From the NCBI RefSeq assembly GCF_036588685.1, contig NC_086378.1, positions 74,293,127-74,357,126 of the forward strand: a stretch of 64,000 nt of DNA. Reading direction: 5' to 3'. Positions 61,801 through 64,000 of the stretch are shown here, piece after piece (position 1 is the stretch's first letter; each line of letters starts with the position of its first letter). The position numbers were made by a program, and so were the translations under genes. The stretch is from Mytilus trossulus. Lineage: Eukaryota > Mollusca > Bivalvia > Mytilida > Mytilidae. The notes beneath the pieces are model-generated. The model saw only the letters and a list, made by a program, of their open reading frames with translations, searched no databases and was not told where the DNA came from.

Positions 61801-63174
61801 AAGATTTGATTAATTTGATTAATTTCACCAGTTAATTACTCTTTTTTTTTTATTTAGGAAATTTTTTTTATCAACTGGTCTGAAAGAGATTTGTTTTGTG
61901 TGAAAGATTGCAAACCTTATTTATAACTTAAAATATGAAGTCAAAAGTATAATAAGGGTGAGATTTAAAAATGAAAGCAATGGCCAATACTAAGAAAATG
62001 AATATATATCAGCAGAAGAGGATTGATTGACTTAAAATAAAAAATGCAGAAGTTACCAAAGGTAATCTTAAAGCTTACATCAAGTCATAAGGAGACTGGA
62101 AAAGCTGTTATTGGACACATTACCCTTTGTTTCATGTGGATTACAAAGAATGGGATATTGTGGGAAGGTTAAGTTTTCTATCTTCCAGATCTAGTTAAAA
62201 AAAAAAGATGTACACTCTGATCTGAAAATGGATTACATGTGATTGCTAACAGAAATTAGGTTACTTAATCATTGTTTTTTTCATGTCATAATCTGAGGTA
62301 TAGTTATTTCAACAAATTTAACTTTGTATTTTCTTTATATTCAGATGAAGGATGGCAAACGTGTGACAGATTGTTTAAAGAAAGGTGTTAAGATAGCTAA
62401 CCAGTGTATGGATAGCTCTGTACAAGTTCAACTATTTGTGGAATTACTCAATCATTATATATACTACTATGAAAAAGGCTGTGATCAGGTAAGAGTAACA
62501 GTAAAAATCTTTGAAACATGTTTTATCTTTCAGTGTAGCATGCAATGGGTTTTTTACACACATTCACAGATTATGTTTAAGCCTTTTTTACAAAGAGACA
62601 AAATGTCAAACTGAGCAATAGAATAAGATAAGATTTGATTTGATTTATTGCGTTTTAACGCCTATTTTAAGCCACGGGTTACGCTATTTCGTTGTGGCTA
62701 GTTTTTTTTGGGTGGAGGAAGCTGGAGTGCCTGGAGAAAACCATGACCTTTGATAGGAAAACTGACACCCTTAGGGTTCAAAACTCACAACCTCAGTGTA
62801 GACGGCCTAGTGATTACAGTAGTAACTACTGGGACCACTCAGCCACCGAAGAACCATATTAGAATTAGAAAATATGGTACCGTTGCCAATTAAAAACTGC
62901 CCACCACATGTTAAACCAATGAATTTTGATAAGATGATAAGACATGCCAACACTCAATGACTATCAAAACAAAATGTTTCTTTTCTGTTTTCAGGTGACA
63001 GTTCAAGTATTAAACCAGTTGATAACTAAGATAAAAGAGACATTACCTAGTTTAGAAGCCAACGAAGAAACAGAACAAATAAATAAACATTTCCAAAATA
63101 CGTGCGACCATTTACGTCTGAAGAAAGATAATCCAGAAAGTGAAGGAGTATCATATGAGTCATTATCAGTTTAA
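49733..63174 (+). CDS. VPS35: VPS35, retromer core subunit (start exon outside the readable part)
   Basis: Exons: 49733-49831, 50597-50693, 52426-52549, 53155-53340, 54788-55004, 55532-55615, 56090-56199, 57324-57420, 58091-58239, 58788-58995, 59576-59731, 60065-60187, 60718-60897, 61350-61586, 62345-62488, 62995-63174. Their 2391 nt give 796 codons plus stop; with one Met the protein has 797 residues against 796 in human. Similarity to vertebrate VPS35 is continuous, from [15 protein letters not shown] to the C-terminal helical solenoid. The PRLYLL motif that binds VPS26 is present with its Arg at position 107, and the [11 protein letters not shown] segment holding the Parkinson-linked human Asp620 is conserved. 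It forms the cargo-sorting trimer with VPS26 and VPS29 on endosomes. The first exon probably contributes only ATG and was not found. Introns are full of mussel repeats, but coding is intact. Confidence 0.97.
50597..50693 (+). CDS. VPS35: VPS35 exon 3
   Basis: [20 protein letters not shown] then [12 protein letters not shown]; ends one base into the Tyr codon (TTGT|GTATCC). Confidence 0.96.
50770..50990 (+). repeat. Dispersed mussel repeat (GCCATGGCTAAA family) in VPS35 intron
   Basis: GACGAAAGATACCAAAGGAA, GACAATGCCATGGCTAAAAA, CAAACTCCACCAAAAACTAG and GTGATCTCAGG match the 14.1-kb copy. Confidence 0.6.
52426..52549 (+). CDS. VPS35: VPS35 exon 4 (VPS26-binding motif begins)
   Basis: [20 protein letters not shown] then [20 protein letters not shown] and R. 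The PRLYLL motif is split by the intron inside Leu108 (TT|A). Confidence 0.97.
53155..53340 (+). CDS. VPS35: VPS35 exon 5
   Basis: [20 protein letters not shown], then [20 protein letters not shown] and [20 protein letters not shown]. The N-terminal core here is almost invariant among animals. Confidence 0.97.
53688..54010 (+). repeat. Dispersed mussel repeat (GATGTGGTAT family) in VPS35 intron
   Basis: Starts AAGAAGATGTGGTATGATTG; ends GACAACCACTGAATAACAGG with GGGACAGACAC. A 31-bp piece (AAAATATAGCATATATATAG) is tandemly duplicated near 53800. Confidence 0.65.
54204..54342. repeat. Long near-perfect hairpin in VPS35 intron
   Basis: AAATAACACATAGCTGAGAG runs into GGTGATAGAGCAGATTGG and, after a loop of about 13 bp (ACAGGGAAGCCAA), the reverse complement follows to CTCTCAGCTATGTGTTATTT. 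The arms are about 62 bp with only a few mismatches. Related fragments (GACGAGAGGGTAAC and CCTCGTCTTAGCCAATC) lie at 54608-54690. Confidence 0.85.
54788..55004 (+). CDS. VPS35: VPS35 exon 6
   Basis: Acidic variable linker [14 protein letters not shown], then [20 protein letters not shown] and [20 protein letters not shown]. The linker is two residues longer than in my recollection of human VPS35. Confidence 0.97.
55058..55315 (+). repeat. Dispersed mussel repeat (GATGTGGTAT family) in VPS35 intron
   Basis: AGATGAGGTATGATTGCCAA, GAGACAACTCTCCATCCAAA, GGTCAAGGTACGGCCTTCAA and AAACAGACGACAACTACTG. Confidence 0.65.
55532..55615 (+). CDS. VPS35: VPS35 exon 7
   Basis: [20 protein letters not shown] then YLMECIIQ. 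Phase 0 at both ends, 28 codons. Confidence 0.96.
56090..56199 (+). CDS. VPS35: VPS35 exon 8
   Basis: [20 protein letters not shown] then [16 protein letters not shown]; ends AG| of the Arg codon with donor GTAAGT. Confidence 0.96.
56384..56860 (+). repeat. Dispersed mollusc repeat (CCGTCCGTCC / GGGGGTAT family) with internal duplication
   Basis: Opens ATACCCCTGCTTTAAAAAAG, has CTGTCTGTCCTTCCGTCAGT and ends GCGGCGGGGGTATCATCAGT. The line TTTTTCTCAGGAACTACAAT to GAAATTTGGTTTCAGG occurs twice (about 56476 and 56662, 186 bp apart), and CAACCTCCTGTTTACCGAAC recurs as CAACTTCCTGTTTACCGAAC. A GATGTGGTAT-family end (inverted) follows at 56878-56925. Confidence 0.6.
57324..57420 (+). CDS. VPS35: VPS35 exon 9
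   Basis: [20 protein letters not shown] then [13 protein letters not shown]. Acceptor TTTGACAG; the previous exon also ends GACAG, so the junction is fixed by phase. Confidence 0.95.
57516..57663. mobile_element. Short MITE with inverted ends in VPS35 intron
   Basis: CCTGGGCCGCGTTCAATATG pairs with ATATTGAACTCAACCCAGG. Inside, GCTACGTGGTGCTACGTAG and GTAGCTGCTACATAGCTGCT make further stems. hAT-type MITEs often start this way; an 8-bp duplication was not found. Confidence 0.55.
58091..58239 (+). CDS. VPS35: VPS35 exon 10
   Basis: [20 protein letters not shown] then [20 protein letters not shown] and EIFNRLNLD. Donor CA|GTAAGT. Confidence 0.96.
58395..58640 (+). repeat. Dispersed mollusc repeat in VPS35 intron (TATGCCCCATTTTATATGGG)
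   Basis: TATGCCCCATTTTATATGGG, then CTAGTCTGTGGGTCCAATCA, CGTCCTTCTGTCTATCCG and CCCAAATTCACGGTCCACTG. The Tyr-Pro-like frames are not coding. Confidence 0.5.
58788..58995 (+). CDS. VPS35: VPS35 exon 11
   Basis: [20 protein letters not shown], then [20 protein letters not shown] and [20 protein letters not shown]. Start of the C-terminal solenoid that binds VPS29. Confidence 0.96.
59335..59440 (+). repeat. Dispersed mussel repeat fragment (ATATACTACTGTTGCCTTTA)
   Basis: ACCGGGATTTGTTATTTTCT then CGAACAGCGATATACTACTG; same family as 20395-20610. Confidence 0.5.
59576..59731 (+). CDS. VPS35: VPS35 exon 12
   Basis: [20 protein letters not shown], an acidic loop [12 protein letters not shown], then [19 protein letters not shown]. 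Confidence 0.96.
60065..60187 (+). CDS. VPS35: VPS35 exon 13
   Basis: [20 protein letters not shown] then [20 protein letters not shown]. Phase 0, 41 codons. Confidence 0.96.
60718..60897 (+). CDS. VPS35: VPS35 exon 14
   Basis: [20 protein letters not shown], then [20 protein letters not shown] and [20 protein letters not shown]. Part of its 3' end is copied in the following intron. Confidence 0.97.
60862..60942 (+). repeat. 57-bp offset duplication of the end of VPS35 exon 14
   Basis: CATGAAACTGTCGCTTAT in the exon (from 60865) recurs in the intron (from 60922), with matching GAAAA before it. Confidence 0.7.
61350..61586 (+). CDS. VPS35: VPS35 exon 15
   Basis: [20 protein letters not shown], then [20 protein letters not shown] and [10 protein letters not shown]. 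Contains the segment with the human Parkinson-linked Asp620. An antisense frame across it is not a gene. Confidence 0.97.
62345..62488 (+). CDS. VPS35: VPS35 exon 16
   Basis: [20 protein letters not shown] then [20 protein letters not shown]. The leading ATG is internal Met, not a start. Confidence 0.96.
62622..62852 (-). mobile_element. tRNA-derived SINE in VPS35 intron
   Basis: On the minus strand the 5' end reads GGTGGCTGAGTGGTCCC, an exact box A (TGGCTGAGTGG), followed about 45 bp later by a box B-like GGTTGTGAGTTTTGAACCC. The body has CTCCAGGCACTCCAGCTTCC and the 3' end is ATCAAATCAAATC, a SINE-type short tandem tail. The head resembles Leu/Ser tRNA; it is not an intact tRNA. Confidence 0.65.
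62995..63174 (+). CDS. VPS35: VPS35 exon 17 (C-terminus)
   Basis: [20 protein letters not shown], then [20 protein letters not shown] and [14 protein letters not shown] before TAA. Confidence 0.96.
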   Translation: MTVQVLNQLITKIKETLPSLEANEETEQINKHFQNTCDHLRLKKDNPESEGVSYESLSV

Positions 63175-64000
63175 CAGACATTTTTGTTTTTTGAGGGGAA
63201 ATCATACTTAGTTGTTAATCTGTCTTTGGCTAAATAATTGAATACTTAGGTTCAGAATTTATTAGATGTATTTATTGTTGCAATTTTTAAAGAAAGGACA
63301 AATATGCAAAATTTGTTCATACTGTCATTTCAGAAAAATATGCATACAGATTTATGTATCTGATGTCAAAATGTGCGTCCTTATATATTATTGTCACATT
63401 CACCAATTGTATTATTCGTAATAGTATATGAATTTACAGTCATGCTTAGACACTCATACACACTTTGGTACAAGAAAAGAACAAGGACCTATGAAGTTAG
63501 CATGATAAGGGGGAGGGAAGCAAGCTTGAGATGTGGCATGATTAACTTTGATTTTGTTGGAAGATAAACAGATATGTGTTACCAGTAAACCAGCACATTG
63601 TGTCATGACCTCATGTTACAAAAATCTTACAGTCATTTGAGCTCTAAGATTTAATGTTTTTGCACAACATGAGTCAATTTTTTTTATATATAAATTAAAA
63701 AGCATTGTTTTGGTTAACAATCAGGAAACGTTTTGAATTTGAACAAAATCATGTGGAAAATGGCTTATCCTTTTTTTAAGTGAAAGTTTTATTTATCTCT
63801 TTCTTATATTTCTTATCTGAATATTTGTGAAAACTGTCTTTATGTTTTTGATAAACTGCTTTGATTTACTGTAAATTAAGAATTTATATGTTCTAGTATT
63901 TTTGAGGGGCATTTGTTGTCAACAAATTTCAATTGTGTAACTATGAAACAGATTTTGAACTTTTTATGCCACTGAGTTTATTTATTTTTCGTAATAAGGA
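63175..64000 (+). other. VPS35: VPS35 3' UTR and flank
   Basis: No AATAAA is found before the window ends; one ATTAAA lies near 63694. The UTR may extend beyond the window. No further gene is seen. Confidence 0.5.

Noticed and set aside
62800..62852. Possible tRNA gene
   Set aside because: Only the promoter boxes are tRNA-like; acceptor and anticodon stems do not form and a SINE body follows.

Overview
The window is eukaryotic nuclear DNA, AT-rich and intron-dense, almost certainly from a bivalve mollusc of the mussel (Mytilus) type. That placement rests on dispersed repeats I recognise as mussel families (for example copies starting GAAGATGTGGTATGATTGCC), a repeat load typical of bivalves, and two well-conserved animal genes; no species-level test was possible.

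Two genes can be read exon by exon. On the minus strand, 16843 down to 2919, a 13-exon SLC6-family Na+/Cl- coupled transporter joins in frame to 601 residues with 12 membrane segments. On the plus strand, 49733 to 63174, sixteen exons encode VPS35, the retromer core subunit, complete except for the tiny first exon carrying the start Met. Every splice junction of both genes has GT/AG ends and keeps phase. Between them lies a single open coiled-coil reading frame (minus, 21046-21822) that may be the last exon of an unrecognised gene. A short open segment at the left edge may be the last exon of another.

The rest is mobile and repetitive DNA. The SLC6 introns hold small inverted-repeat elements. 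From 22.8 to 31.4 kb there are two inverted copies of a 70-bp-period minisatellite, a TTAA-flanked element, a 2.6-kb satellite array that switches strand at about 25845, and a 1.1-kb array of about 147-bp units. From 36.7 to 46.9 kb come a decayed Tc1/mariner copy and four long terminal-inverted-repeat elements almost end to end, one (41405-44559) with a perfect 7-bp target duplication. VPS35 introns contain a 62-bp-arm hairpin, a tRNA-derived SINE and other mussel repeats. LINE and Penelope-like reverse transcriptase remnants sit downstream of the transporter or in its last intron.

The genes are functionally unrelated: plasma-membrane solute uptake versus endosome-to-Golgi/plasma-membrane sorting. 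I found no clear new multi-gene system. The strongest leads are paired substrate-site substitutions in the transporter and the cluster of unusual foldback-type elements.
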